Shown here: piece by piece, positions 13,278 to 21,621 of the stretch
Layout: the number at the start of each line of letters is the position of its first letter
How positions within the stretch are numbered: position 1 is the first letter of the stretch
Origin: Actinoplanes octamycinicus
GTDB lineage: Bacteria; Actinomycetota; Actinomycetes; Mycobacteriales; Micromonosporaceae
Direction: 5' to 3'
Assembly: GCF_014205225.1 (NCBI RefSeq)
Contig: NZ_JACHNB010000001.1
Coordinates: forward strand, 4,383,501 to 4,447,500
DNA length: 64,000 nt
Program-made: the position numbers and the translations under genes
The notes under the pieces: generated by a model
Database searches by the model: none
What the model saw: the letters and a program-made list of their open reading frames with translations, nothing else
What the model was told of the DNA's origin: nothing

Positions 13278-13357
13278 CTCCATCCATCGGCCCAGGCGTG
13301 CCCCGGGTCGGTCCACCTAATCTGGCATTCAGACCTGAATTGACAGGAGAAGTTCGC

Positions 13358-13906
13358 ATGAGCGATCCGATGCGCGATGCGTTAATTTTCAGCGCCATCC
13401 TGATGACAATCGTGCTGTTCACTCAGGTAGGCCGGCACCGATTCGGTTTCATCAAGCTCACCCTTCCGCTGGTCCTGGTCGTACTGGTGGCCTTCCAGAT
13501 GCTCAGCAGCCTGGAATTCACTGCGCCGAACATGACCGCGGCCGGCACCGGCATCGCCATCGGCGCGGTGATCGGCATCGGCCTGCTGCGGACCATGCGG
13601 CTGGAGCGCGACGACAAGAACGGCCGCATCTACACCCGGGCCGGCCTCGTCTACCTGGCGATCTGGCTGACGGTGCTGGTCGGCCGCCTGATTTTCATCT
13701 GGTCGCTGGAGAACGTCGACGGGTTCGCCGTCGACTTCGGTAAGTGGATTATGGAGAACGAGATCGACCCGGACGGGGTGACCGCCTTCTTCGTGCTGAT
13801 GGCGATGGCCATGGTGCTGACCCGCACGGTCGGTGTCGCGATTCGCTGGATCAAGGCGCTGCGGGCCGGGAAATCCGCACCGGCCACGGTTGCCGTCAAG
13901 GCCTGA
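13358..13906 (+). CDS. Small integral membrane protein, CcdC/DUF1453-like
   Basis: The start is the ATG at 13358, with AGGAGA at 13345-13350 seven bases upstream; a longer reading from 13202 would run through the PKS terminator. The 182-residue product has about five hydrophobic segments (MRDALIFSAILM, PLVLVVLVAFQML, GTGIAIGAVIGIG, LVYLAIWLTVLV, VTAFFVLMAMAMVL). Its layout recalls small CcdC/DUF1453-type membrane proteins, but I see no catalytic motif. It sits between the PKS and the glycosyltransferase, behind its own RBS. Codon 9 is the rare TTA (13382), so expression may depend on the bldA tRNA. No function is assigned; a self-protection or transport-related role would only be a guess from position. 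Confidence 0.8.
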   Translation: MSDPMRDALIFSAILMTIVLFTQVGRHRFGFIKLTLPLVLVVLVAFQMLSSLEFTAPNMTAAGTGIAIGAVIGIGLLRTMRLERDDKNGRIYTRAGLVYLAIWLTVLVGRLIFIWSLENVDGFAVDFGKWIMENEIDPDGVTAFFVLMAMAMVLTRTVGVAIRWIKALRAGKSAPATVAVKA

Positions 13907-13973
13907 CGTCCACGATCCGGCGCCGGTCAGGGATATTCCCGAGAATTCCTGCGAATGCAATTCCAGGGGCGGG

Positions 13974-13981
13974 TAGGGGTT
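13974..13981 (+). promoter_or_regulatory. Cluster motif TAGGGGTT upstream of the glycosyltransferase
   Basis: TAGGGGTT ends 75 nt before the ATG of the glycosyltransferase. It matches sites upstream of several other units in the cluster and is probably an activator box. Confidence 0.6.
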
Positions 13982-14056
13982 TCTCCGCATCGGCACCGGG
14001 TCGAAAATGGCAGGCGAGTCGCTGTGGTGACAATGACGATTCTCCGGGAGTTCTGA

Positions 14057-15265
14057 ATGCGAATCTTCTGTACTATCACCGGCACCCAGGGACACGCGAA
14101 CGAGGTGCTGCCGATCGCCCGGGCCCTGCTGCTGGCCGGGCACGAGGTCGCGGTCGCGGTCCCGGAGGCGCTGACCGGGGTGTTCGACGGTACGCCGGTG
14201 CGACTGCATCCGGTGATGCCGAGCATCCCCGAGGTGATGCAGTCCATCTTCTCGATGCGTTTCGAACGGGAGCCGGGCGCCCCCGAGCCCGTGCTCGACA
14301 ATCGGATGGAAATGATCCTCTGGGGCGGCGGGCCGCACATCACCGGCACCTTCCACACCGTGCTGCCGCTGGCCCGGGAGTTCCGCCCCGACCTGATCCT
14401 GCGCGACGGTGGCGAGGTGACCGGCGTGCTGATCGCCGAGGCGCTCGGTGTCCCGCATGTGTCCTGCCCCTCCGGGCCGACCAACGTGATCGACCCGCAG
14501 GGCCTGCTCCCGCTGCTCAACAAGCGGCGGGCCGAGGTCGGGCTGCCGGCTCAGGACGACCCTTGGTCGATGTACCGGCACGGCCGGGTCGACTGTATGC
14601 CGGGCGCGTACTCTTTCGCTCGCTACCCGGTGCCGGAGGCGTTCGCCTACCGGCAGCCCGCCGCGCTCAACGAGGCTGAGGGCCTCCCGCCCGAGCTGGC
14701 CGCCCTGTCCGGTGACCGGCCGCTGGTGGTCGCCTCGGTAGGCAGCTCGCTGCCCACCGTGATGGCCATGCAGCAGATGGGCATTGACCCGCCGGAGGGG
14801 ATGATGCACCCGTCGGAGACGTTGCGGGCCATCGTCGGCGGCCTGTCCGCCCTGGACTGCCACGCCGTGGTCAGCACGGCCGGGTTCCCGGTCGAGGGCG
14901 TCGAGATCGGTCCGCACGTGCACGTCATGGACTGGATCCCGCAGATGCTGTTGCTGCAGTGCGCCCAGCTGTTCATCACCCACGCCGGATACAACAGCGT
15001 GCGGGAGTCGGTACGCCAAGGCGTACCGATGGTCTCCCTGCCGCAGTTCGGCGACATGCACCACAACGCGGTCCGGATCGAGGAACGCGACCTCGGCCGC
15101 ACGGTCACCGAGGTCACCGCGGAAGGCGTGGCCACGGCCTGCAAGCAGGTGCTCAACGACGACCGGATCACCGCCGGCATACGAGCCGCACACCGGCAGA
15201 TGCTCGGGTTGCCCGGTGTCGAGGCGGTCGTCGGACTGCTGGAACGGACCGTCGCCGCGCACTGA
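14057..15265 (+). CDS. Macrolide-type glycosyltransferase (GT1 / MGT family)
   Basis: The 402-residue length is normal for the family. The N-terminus MRIFCTITGTQGHANEVLP matches the Rossmann start of antibiotic and sterol-type GT1 enzymes. The nucleotide-sugar signature lies near residues 300-340: WIPQMLLLQ, then THAGYNSVRES and PMVSLPQFGDM, where most homologues have HGGxGS. It should move a sugar from an NDP-sugar onto the macrolactone, in the cytoplasm. The start is supported by GGGAG ten bases upstream. No deoxysugar genes occur in the window, so the sugar is either a common one or made elsewhere. It may instead inactivate the product by glycosylation, as some macrolide transferases do for self-resistance. 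Confidence 0.92.
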   Translation: MRIFCTITGTQGHANEVLPIARALLLAGHEVAVAVPEALTGVFDGTPVRLHPVMPSIPEVMQSIFSMRFEREPGAPEPVLDNRMEMILWGGGPHITGTFHTVLPLAREFRPDLILRDGGEVTGVLIAEALGVPHVSCPSGPTNVIDPQGLLPLLNKRRAEVGLPAQDDPWSMYRHGRVDCMPGAYSFARYPVPEAFAYRQPAALNEAEGLPPELAALSGDRPLVVASVGSSLPTVMAMQQMGIDPPEGMMHPSETLRAIVGGLSALDCHAVVSTAGFPVEGVEIGPHVHVMDWIPQMLLLQCAQLFITHAGYNSVRESVRQGVPMVSLPQFGDMHHNAVRIEERDLGRTVTEVTAEGVATACKQVLNDDRITAGIRAAHRQMLGLPGVEAVVGLLERTVAAH

Positions 15266-15331
15266 CCCCGGGGCTGGCTGGGCCCCGGCCGGTTCGTGTC
15301 TTTCCCCCGTGAGGCACGTTCCGGAAGCAGA

Positions 15332-15376
15332 GGTACGGAGGGCCGCCGCGGTTGCCCGCCGGTGGCCCTCCGTACC
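15332..15376. terminator. Bidirectional terminator between glycosyltransferase and LAL gene
   Basis: A 13-bp perfect inverted repeat (15332-15344 with 15364-15376) lies between two convergent genes, 66 bp after the glycosyltransferase stop. Confidence 0.75.
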
Positions 15377-15396
15377 CGAGTCGCAACCGTCGCCGA

Positions 15397-18216
15397 TCAG
15401 GCGGCCGCCCACGAGTCCACGGCCGACAGCTTCGCCGGAAGATCGCGGCGCCGCCGGACGTCGAGCTTGCGATAGATCCGGGTCAGGTGCTGCTCGACCG
15501 TACTGACGGTGACGAACAACTGGGCTGCGATCTCGCGGTTGGTATGGCCCTCGGCGGCCAGCGTGGCCACCCGAGCCTCTGCCTCGGTCAGCGGCTCGGA
15601 CTCCGGCACCTGCCGAATCGTGGCCCGCGCCGACGGGGCCGCCTCGGTCTCCGAGTACCCGGGAATCAGCTGCTCGCACACCGGTTCCGCGCCGCACGAC
15701 TTGGCCAGGTGCCAGGCCTTGCGGACCAGCATGCGCGCCTGGTTGACGTCCCCGGCGGCCTGCTGGCAGCGGCCCAGTTCACCGAGAGCGATCGCCAGCT
15801 GCAGCCGGCTGCCGTGGTCCTCGAGGATCTTGACCGCCTCACGCAGCATCGGCAGCCGCCGCGGCCCGGTCTCGACGGCGCCGAGAATCCGCAGCAGCAC
15901 TGCGCGGCGCCGGCGGGAGCCGGGACCGGAGCGGTTCAGCTGCGATTCGGCCAACTCCTTCGCCCGCTTCGGCTCGCCGAGCGCCAGCCAGGCCTCGGCG
16001 GCGTCGATGTGCCACGACACGACCTGAGGGTTGTCGGTCCCGAAGGCCTCCATCGACTTGCCGATCGCGAGGAAGGTCTCCAACGCGGCGTGCGGCCGGC
16101 CGGTCGCCAGGTACCACCGCCCACGGGCCTGCCGGTAGTGCAGCCCGGCGATGGTGTGTGGCATCGCCGGCGGCACCGCCTGGTCCAGCAGCCGACCGGC
16201 CTCCTCGTAGCGGCCCATCATGGTGCAGGCCTGCACGAGGATCGCCAGCGGATGGGCGATGGCGATGCCCCAACTCTGTACCGACATCTGGTCCAGCGCG
16301 GCCCGGGCGTGGCTCTCCGCCCCACCGAGGTCGCCCTGGCGCAGCGCGATCTCGGCCCGCACCACGGTCAGCAGGGCCCGCCAGGACGGGGTGTCGCGGC
16401 TCGAGCACTCGTCGAGCAGCCGCTCGCACCAGGACAGCGCCAGGTCCAGCCGGTCGGCGTAGATCAGCGCCCAGAGCACCGACACCAGCGGCTGAACGGC
16501 ACTGTCGGTGAGGTGGTAGCGCTGCAGGATCCGAATCGCCTCGTCGACCGGCGCTTCCGCCTCCGAGTCACCGGTGACTGCCGCGGTGTAGGTCGCCGCC
16601 GCGTGCAGGTAGGGCAGAGCTTCGGACGCGCCGGCGACCGCCCCGGCCGGCTCCGGCTCCGGTTCGGTCTCCGGCGCCGTGCCCGCCGCGTCCGGGCCGT
16701 GCAAGCGCGGTCGCAGATGCGGGATGAAGGCGGTCAGCCAGTTGCGCGCCGCCGCGATCGCGGTCAGGTCCGACGGCTCTGACGTCTGCGGGGTCTCGGT
16801 CAGCTCCTCGACGATGCCGGCTGCGCGGTCCACCTGGCCGTCCCAGGCCAGGTAGGCCACCGACATCGGGAGATTCCGGTACACCGCGCGGTCCGGCGCC
16901 GCCTCGGCGGTGAGCCGGGCCAGGTAACCGCCGGCCGCGGCCGGCGCGGTACGCCACGTCGCCAGGATCAGCTGGCTGTTGATCTCGGCACGTTCCCGTT
17001 CGTCGGCACACACCCGGTAGGCCAGCTCCAGGCACCGGCGGGCGAAGGTGTTGTCGTCGTTGACCATGGCGTACTCGGCCGCTTTGCGCAGCACCGGCAG
17101 GGTCCACGCGTCGGCCTCGCCGCCGCGCGCCACGACCTGCTGGGCCACCTCGGTCGCCGAAGCGCCCGAGTCGAACAGCAGCCGGGCCGTTCGGTCGCGC
17201 AGGCGCACGACGACGTCGGCCGGGGCGTGGTCGAGGATGGCGGTCCGTGCCGCCGGGTCCCTGAACTGCCCGTCGCTGAGCAACCCGCTGTGCCCGAGGT
17301 CCTCGATCGCCTGCAGCACGGTGCGTGCCGGCAGGTCCACCAGCTGGCTGATCGTCTGGGGCGTGGCGGCCGGACCGAACGCCGCGATGGCCCGGGCCAC
17401 GGTCAGCATCTCCGAGTCGCCGCGGTGCAGGCAGTCGAGCACACCCTGGATGTACGTCTCGGCACGCACCAGCGGCACGCCGCTGGCCGCGGTGCTCTCC
17501 GCGGTGGCACGCGCGTCGTCGATCAGGGCCTGGACCAGCATCGGGTTGCCGCCGGTGACCGTGTGCACCTCGTCGGCGAGCCGGTTCGCGGCGTGCGGGC
17601 TCAGCTGTCCGCTGATCAGATGGCTGGTTCCGGAGCGGGACAGCAGTCGTAACCGCAGCCTGGTGTGGTGTGGCTGGCGCTGCAACTCGGAGTAGAAATC
17701 GGTCTGGTCGCGTGGTGTTCGATTCGACGTGGTGAGCAGCAGCAGCACCTTGGCCCGCCGGGTCCGCCGGGCCAGATGCAGCAGGAACTGCTTGGACGCG
17801 GGATCCGCGCGGTGCACGTCGTCGACCGCGATGACCACCGGTTGCCGCTCCGCCAGGCGCAGCAGCGTGGTGGACAGACAGACCATGAAGCCGACCCCGG
17901 CGCTGGCCGGATCACCGGCCTCCTCCATGAGGCGCAGGATCATCGCGGTGGCCTCGGGAGCGATCGGGAGGCTCGCGATGATTTTTCGTACGATGCCGAA
18001 GCGCACCCCGTGCTCGGCTCGTGAGGCGACGGCGTCCACTACCACGGCGCCGCCGGCGACCGCCCGGTCCGAGGCGGTCACGAGCAGTTCGGACTTGCCG
18101 CTGGCCACCGCTCCACTGATGGTGGCGATCCGGCCGTTTCCCTCTGCTGTGCTGTTCAGCAGGTCTTCCAGTACTGCCAAGTGGTTTTCACGCTCGATCA
18201 GCGTCGTTGTCGACAC
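15397..18216 (-). CDS. LAL-family LuxR transcriptional regulator (first copy)
   Basis: A large ATP-binding LuxR regulator of about 939 residues. The N-terminal NTPase has Walker A GAVASGKSE and Walker B-like PVVIAVDDVHRAD; a long alpha-helical TPR-like middle follows. The C-terminal LuxR helix-turn-helix reads LTEAEARVATLAAEGHTNREIA, then FVTVSTVEQHLTRIYRKL. I chose the GTG at 18216, with GGGGA about six bases upstream, over an in-frame TTG at 18258. It lies 70 bp after the type II thioesterase on the same strand and probably shares its transcript. LAL proteins are usually cluster activators, so this is a prime candidate to bind the TAGGGGT boxes. A paralogue lies at 27934-30702. Confidence 0.93.
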   Translation of the reverse strand: MSTTTLIERENHLAVLEDLLNSTAEGNGRIATISGAVASGKSELLVTASDRAVAGGAVVVDAVASRAEHGVRFGIVRKIIASLPIAPEATAMILRLMEEAGDPASAGVGFMVCLSTTLLRLAERQPVVIAVDDVHRADPASKQFLLHLARRTRRAKVLLLLTTSNRTPRDQTDFYSELQRQPHHTRLRLRLLSRSGTSHLISGQLSPHAANRLADEVHTVTGGNPMLVQALIDDARATAESTAASGVPLVRAETYIQGVLDCLHRGDSEMLTVARAIAAFGPAATPQTISQLVDLPARTVLQAIEDLGHSGLLSDGQFRDPAARTAILDHAPADVVVRLRDRTARLLFDSGASATEVAQQVVARGGEADAWTLPVLRKAAEYAMVNDDNTFARRCLELAYRVCADERERAEINSQLILATWRTAPAAAGGYLARLTAEAAPDRAVYRNLPMSVAYLAWDGQVDRAAGIVEELTETPQTSEPSDLTAIAAARNWLTAFIPHLRPRLHGPDAAGTAPETEPEPEPAGAVAGASEALPYLHAAATYTAAVTGDSEAEAPVDEAIRILQRYHLTDSAVQPLVSVLWALIYADRLDLALSWCERLLDECSSRDTPSWRALLTVVRAEIALRQGDLGGAESHARAALDQMSVQSWGIAIAHPLAILVQACTMMGRYEEAGRLLDQAVPPAMPHTIAGLHYRQARGRWYLATGRPHAALETFLAIGKSMEAFGTDNPQVVSWHIDAAEAWLALGEPKRAKELAESQLNRSGPGSRRRRAVLLRILGAVETGPRRLPMLREAVKILEDHGSRLQLAIALGELGRCQQAAGDVNQARMLVRKAWHLAKSCGAEPVCEQLIPGYSETEAAPSARATIRQVPESEPLTEAEARVATLAAEGHTNREIAAQLFVTVSTVEQHLTRIYRKLDVRRRRDLPAKLSAVDSWAAA

Positions 18217-18286
18217 GGCTTGTCCCCGTTCGTTGCCATACTCGACTTCCTGTCCCAAGCTCAGGTGTCAGCGGCGCGGATGCGCA

Positions 18287-19069
18287 TCACCTCGCCATCC
18301 GGGGCGGAGCGCCGGCCGCGTCGGCGCCGGTCAGCCGATCCGCCACCAGGTCGTTGATCGCGTTCTGATGGTTCGCCAGGAAGAAGTGCCCGCCGGCGAA
18401 GGTGTGCAGGGTGAACCGGCCGGTGGTGTGCGCCTGCCAAGCGGTGACTTCGGCCAGGCTCGACCGCGGGTCGGCGTCGCCGGTCAGCGCGGTGATCGGG
18501 GCGTCGACGACGGCGCCGGGCTCGGCCCGGTACCGCTCGATCGCGGTGTAGTCGCTGCGGATCGCGGGCATCGCCATGCGCAGCAGCTCCTCGTCGGCGA
18601 GAATGCGGGCGTCGGTGCCGCTGAGCTCGCGCATCTCGGCGACGATGCCATGGTCGTCCCGCCGGTGCACGTTCTCGTCGCGCGTGGTCGACGGGGCCCG
18701 CCGGCCGGAGACGAACACCTCGGACACCGGCACGCCGTGTTTCTCGAGTCGCCGGGTCACCTCGAAGGCGAGCACGGCGCCCATGCTGTGGCCGAACAGC
18801 GCCACCGGGCCCCGCAGGCGGGGCCGCACTGCGGCGGTGATCTCGTCGGCCAGCTCACCGATGTCCTCGATCCGCGGGTCGGCGCGTCGGTCTTGTCGTC
18901 CGGGGTACTGCACCGCCAGCACGGCGATCCGCGGCGCCAGGGCGCGCGACACCGGGAAGTAGAACGACGCCGACCCGCCCGCGTGGGGCAGGCAGACCAG
19001 CTGCACGGCGTCCGGGTCGGCGGGGTGGTAGGTGCGAATCCAGATGTTGTCTGCTGACGTCTCACTCAC
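18287..19069 (-). CDS. Type II thioesterase
   Basis: A 260-residue alpha/beta hydrolase of the RifR/GrsT type that clears misprimed or stalled acyl groups from PKS carrier proteins. Visible motifs are LVCLPHAGGSASFYFP near residue 25, the nucleophile elbow LFGHSMGAVLAFE near 95, LTGDADP with the catalytic Asp, and AGGHFFL with the catalytic His. The start is GTG at 19069. A TAGGGGTG box lies 76 nt upstream and a TATCGT -10-like element 22 nt beyond that box. The LAL gene follows, so the regulator and editing enzyme are probably co-expressed. Confidence 0.95.
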   Translation of the reverse strand: MSETSADNIWIRTYHPADPDAVQLVCLPHAGGSASFYFPVSRALAPRIAVLAVQYPGRQDRRADPRIEDIGELADEITAAVRPRLRGPVALFGHSMGAVLAFEVTRRLEKHGVPVSEVFVSGRRAPSTTRDENVHRRDDHGIVAEMRELSGTDARILADEELLRMAMPAIRSDYTAIERYRAEPGAVVDAPITALTGDADPRSSLAEVTAWQAHTTGRFTLHTFAGGHFFLANHQNAINDLVADRLTGADAAGAPPRMAR

Positions 19070-19117
19070 GGCGGTTCCGTTCTGCTGCGTCTGGCCAAAT
19101 CGGACTGAACCGGGCCC

Positions 19118-19174
19118 ACGATAGGCAGTAGGGGTTCGGGCGGAGCACCCCTATTTCGCCGCTAGGTAGGGGTT
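19118..19174 (-). promoter_or_regulatory. Promoter region of thioesterase-LAL operon with three cluster motifs
   Basis: Read on the minus strand, TAGGGGTG (19153-19146) is followed after 22 nt by TATCGT (19123-19118), giving a predicted start near 19111 and a leader of about 41 nt. Two more copies, TAGGGGTT at 19129-19136 and 19167-19174, face the opposite way. Confidence 0.6.
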
Positions 19175-19287
19175 CCGGTGTCGGCGATCCGACGCGGTTG
19201 TCCGGAGTCCGGAAGTAGGTGAACACGCAAATTCCAATAGGTGTGCCAATGGCTGCCCGGATGAACCTCGGGTAATTGGTTGCATCG

Positions 19288-19315
19288 AAGATAATCTATC
19301 GTAAATGTTTGACAA
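19288..19315 (-). promoter_or_regulatory. Candidate sigma-70-type promoter, distal
   Basis: On the minus strand TTGTCA (19315-19310) and TATCTT (19293-19288) are 16 nt apart in a locally AT-rich patch. It could be a second promoter for the thioesterase-LAL operon, about 210 nt further upstream. The rest of 19175-19495 shows no gene. Confidence 0.4.
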
Positions 19316-19495
19316 TGATCCCCGGCGGCTCGCTGTGCGCGCTGTGCGTCCTGAGTCGGTCCGCGCGGTAGCCGGAGCGCCGATGCGCTGGCACATCGTC
19401 GTCTGACCCCCGTCCTGGTCCGCCGGGCCGGATCCATTCGAGGTTCCGGATCCCCCTAATGAGCCGGGCGCGGGAAGCGTCCGTGCTTCGGGATC

Positions 19496-19503
19496 TAGGG
19501 GCG
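19496..19503 (+). promoter_or_regulatory. Degenerate cluster motif TAGGGGCG
   Basis: TAGGGGCG ends 72 nt before the ATG at 19576. This matches the spacing of the exact copies ahead of the glycosyltransferase and ABC genes, although the last two bases differ. Confidence 0.4.
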
Positions 19504-19575
19504 GTTAAGGGTGTCGTGTCGAAAAACTCGTCAATAGCGTTGCGTGACGACGAGTCTTTCGTATTGGAGGGCGTC

Positions 19576-19821
19576 ATGAGTGATACGACCAGCAGGCTGC
19601 CGCAATCCGCCCGCAACGTTGCGGGCGAGGCCTTTCTCCAGGCCCGGCTCGAGGGCGGCCCGGCGGACTTCCCCGCCGATCTGCGCGACCAGGCGGTGCC
19701 TCGCGACCAGGACCGGGTCAAGGTTCCGTACTGCGGCGGGTACGAGCACTTCGAGCGGAGCGCCGGCGACGTCGAACCCGTCGCGTTCCGCTGGGTCGGG
19801 CGCACCTGGGTCGCCGAGTAG
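19576..19821 (+). CDS. Small DUF5988-like protein
   Basis: The ATG at 19576 follows GGAGG at 19566-19570; the frame opens earlier but no upstream start has an RBS. The 81-residue product has the pattern of small proteins found in actinomycete biosynthetic clusters and labelled DUF5988: an LEGGPADFP segment, DRVKVPY, GGYEHFER and a C-terminal FRWVGRTWVAE. There is no signal peptide or membrane helix. Its biochemical role is not known to me. Its place beside the thioesterase-LAL unit, with a degenerate TAGGGGCG box at the usual distance, suggests it belongs to the cluster. Confidence 0.8.
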   Translation: MSDTTSRLPQSARNVAGEAFLQARLEGGPADFPADLRDQAVPRDQDRVKVPYCGGYEHFERSAGDVEPVAFRWVGRTWVAE

Positions 19822-19931
19822 TCAGAGGTGTCGACCGGTTTGCCCGGGGAGATCCCGGGCCGGCCGGTACCGTGCGCAGAGCGCGTGACGGAAGTGGCGT
19901 TGTTGGGATGGGGTTTCGGTAGGTGGGGGCT

Positions 19932-20357
19932 ATGGCGTCGGTGGGCAAGGTCATTCGGTACGACGAGGTCCGTGGGTACGGATTCATCGCGCCGGCGGAG
20001 GGTGGCGAGGACGTCTTCGTCCATGCCAACGACTTCGGAGACCAGCGTGGTCTGGTGCATTCCGGGATGCGGGTGGAATACGAGGTGGAGGTCGGTGATC
20101 GCGGTCTGAAGGTGGCCTCGTTGCGGGTCTTGGAGCCGGCCACGCCGGCTCGGTCCGAGCGGGACGCGGCCACGGTCCGGGCCGGCGTGCCCGGCGACGA
20201 CGAGGGCATGTGCGACGTGCTGTCCGGCCGCGAGCTGATGGTCGAGGTGACCGAGGCGCTGATCGGCAAGGTCCCGGCGCTGACCGGGGCGCAGATCGCC
20301 GCGATCCGGCAGACCGTGGTCGACCTGGCCCGGTCGCACGGCTGGGTGGAGAGCTGA
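19932..20357 (+). CDS. Cold-shock-domain protein with C-terminal extension
   Basis: I chose the ATG at 19932 over an in-frame GTG at 19923 because AGGTGGGGG sits directly upstream. Residues 1-65 form a cold-shock domain with RNP-1 GYGFIAP and RNP-2 EDVFVHANDF, which binds single-stranded RNA or DNA. A further 75 residues contain a helical segment (LTGAQIAAIRQTVVDLARSHGWVES), so the protein is about twice the usual CspA length of 65-70. It may be a host stress protein captured between cluster genes, as nothing visible links it to polyketide synthesis. Confidence 0.9.
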   Translation: MASVGKVIRYDEVRGYGFIAPAEGGEDVFVHANDFGDQRGLVHSGMRVEYEVEVGDRGLKVASLRVLEPATPARSERDAATVRAGVPGDDEGMCDVLSGRELMVEVTEALIGKVPALTGAQIAAIRQTVVDLARSHGWVES

Positions 20358-20376
20358 CCCGGTAACACGAGCGGAG

Positions 20377-20414
20377 GGCTCGTCGTCGCGCCGTGACCGG
20401 TGCGACGGCGAGCC
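20377..20414. terminator. Terminator hairpin between convergent genes
   Basis: A 13-bp stem, 20377-20389 with 20402-20414, containing one G-U pair, lies between the cold-shock gene and the convergent membrane-protein gene. Confidence 0.7.
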
Positions 20415-20428
20415 TGTTCGCTGTGCGA

Positions 20429-20902
20429 TCACCGGCGCTCCGGCGCGAACCGGACGCCGAGCGCGAGGCCCTGGCGGGTGACGGCCAGAGCCTCGCCGAT
20501 GAAGCTGATCCCGATGGAGAGCTGGATCGGGCGCGCCTCGGGTCGCATCCCGAGCTTGTCGGCGAGCAGCGCGTAGGCGAACATCACCAGCAACGAGCCG
20601 ATGATCGCCACGAAGGTCCGGCCGCGGTAGCGCTGCCAGAGGAAACCGCGCTTCTCGTACACCACGACGAACGAGCCGCGCAGGTAACCGAGGGCGAGAC
20701 CGAGGATGATGCCGCCGGCCAGCCAGGCGTAGTCGCCGGGACGGAGGCCGTCGGTCTTCCAGAGGGTGTAGCTGCCGATGGCGGTCAGGATGACCGGCGC
20801 CGCCCACAGGTCGCGGCCGTTGAGTGGCTCGCCGAGCAGCCGTTTGACCACAATGACGACCAGGACCACCGCGATGATCGACGCCAGGACCCAGCTGTTC
20901 AC
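20429..20902 (-). CDS. Multi-spanning membrane protein, unknown function
   Basis: I chose the GTG at 20902 because GGGAGGT lies six to ten bases upstream; an in-frame ATG at 20926 would overlap the operator-like repeats. The product of about 157 residues has some five hydrophobic segments (SWVLASIIAVVLVVIVV, WAAPVILTAIGSYTLW, WLAGGIILGLALGYL, TFVAIIGSLLVMFAYALL and a weaker one near the end). It resembles small CcdC/DUF1453-like membrane proteins in size and layout, as does the product at 13358. It is divergent from the TetR gene, 68 bp away, with paired palindromes between them, so it is the likely target of that repressor. Function unknown; an efflux or sensing role is possible. Confidence 0.8.
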   Translation of the reverse strand: MNSWVLASIIAVVLVVIVVKRLLGEPLNGRDLWAAPVILTAIGSYTLWKTDGLRPGDYAWLAGGIILGLALGYLRGSFVVVYEKRGFLWQRYRGRTFVAIIGSLLVMFAYALLADKLGMRPEARPIQLSIGISFIGEALAVTRQGLALGVRFAPERR

Positions 20903-20919
20903 TGCCGTACCTCCCGTAT

Positions 20920-20961
20920 TTGGCATTGCCGTGCCAACTTATCATGGCATAGCTGTGCTAT
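20920..20961. promoter_or_regulatory. Two operator-like palindromes and a -10 box between divergent genes
   Basis: TTGGCA-N6-TGCCAA (20920-20937) is perfect and ATGGCA-N6-TGCTAT (20944-20961) has one mismatch; both share a 6-6-6 layout and sit 24 bp apart. TATAAA at 20959-20964 lies 6 nt before the TetR ATG, which would make that mRNA leaderless. Confidence 0.6.
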
Positions 20962-20970
20962 AAAAGCCGC

Positions 20971-21621
20971 ATGCCAAAGATCGTTGATCCGTTGGAGCGG
21001 CGCCGCGCTGTGGCCGACGCCGTCCACGCCGTCGTCGCCCGGGAGGGTCTGGAGGCGGCGTCGCTGCGCAACGTCGCCGAGGAGGCCGGCCTCGCGATCG
21101 GATCGATCCGGCACTACTTCGCCGGCCACGACGAGCTGATCATCTTCGCGCTGCAGGAGCTCGGCCGGCGGGTCGGCGAGCGGGTCTGGGCGCACGCGGA
21201 GCGGCTGCTGGAGGAGCCCGGCGGCAGTCGCGAGGACCGGCGCCGGCGCACCGAGGACCTGCTCGCCGAGTTCCTGCCGCTGGACTCGGTGCGCCGGGAC
21301 GAGCTGGTGCTCTGGCACGAGTTCGCGGTCGCAGCCCGGACCCACCCGTCGTTGTTCGGGCACGCTGACGCGATCCAGCAGACCCTCTACGGCTTGGTGT
21401 TGCGTACCCTTCAGGGCGCGCAGCAGGCCGGCGGCCTACCCGCGGCCCTCGACGTGGAGCTGGAGAGCATCCGGCTGCGTGCCCTGCTCGACGGGCTGGG
21501 CATGCAGGCCGCGCTGTTCGCCGAGCGGTTCCCGGTGGAGTTGCAGCGTGCGGTGGTCCGCCGTCATCTGGACTCGCTGGTGGGCGCGGTCCCCGCCGTG
21601 CCGGCGGCGGACGCGCCGTAA
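20971..21621 (+). CDS. TetR-family transcriptional regulator
   Basis: A 216-residue protein with an N-terminal TetR DNA-binding domain: RRRAVADAVHAVVAREGLEAASLRNVAEEAGLAIGSIRHYF at residues 8-50. The larger C-terminal domain is a variable ligand-binding region. The ATG at 20971 has no Shine-Dalgarno sequence, and the nearby TATAAA suggests a leaderless message. It probably represses itself and the divergent membrane-protein gene through the two palindromes. Its 3' end overlaps the convergent amidohydrolase gene by 58 bp. The ligand is unknown; the cluster product or an intermediate would be plausible. Confidence 0.92.
   Translation: MPKIVDPLERRRAVADAVHAVVAREGLEAASLRNVAEEAGLAIGSIRHYFAGHDELIIFALQELGRRVGERVWAHAERLLEEPGGSREDRRRRTEDLLAEFLPLDSVRRDELVLWHEFAVAARTHPSLFGHADAIQQTLYGLVLRTLQGAQQAGGLPAALDVELESIRLRALLDGLGMQAALFAERFPVELQRAVVRRHLDSLVGAVPAVPAADAP

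Noticed and set aside
13202..13357. A longer start for the small membrane protein at 13202
   Set aside because: That reading would cross the PKS stop and the strong terminator; AGGAGA at 13345 fixes the start at 13358.
19175..19495. A small gene or RNA in the gap before the DUF5988-like gene
   Set aside because: Only a candidate minus-strand promoter and palindromic fragments (GGATCC pairs) are seen; no RBS-supported frame or stable RNA fold is evident by eye.
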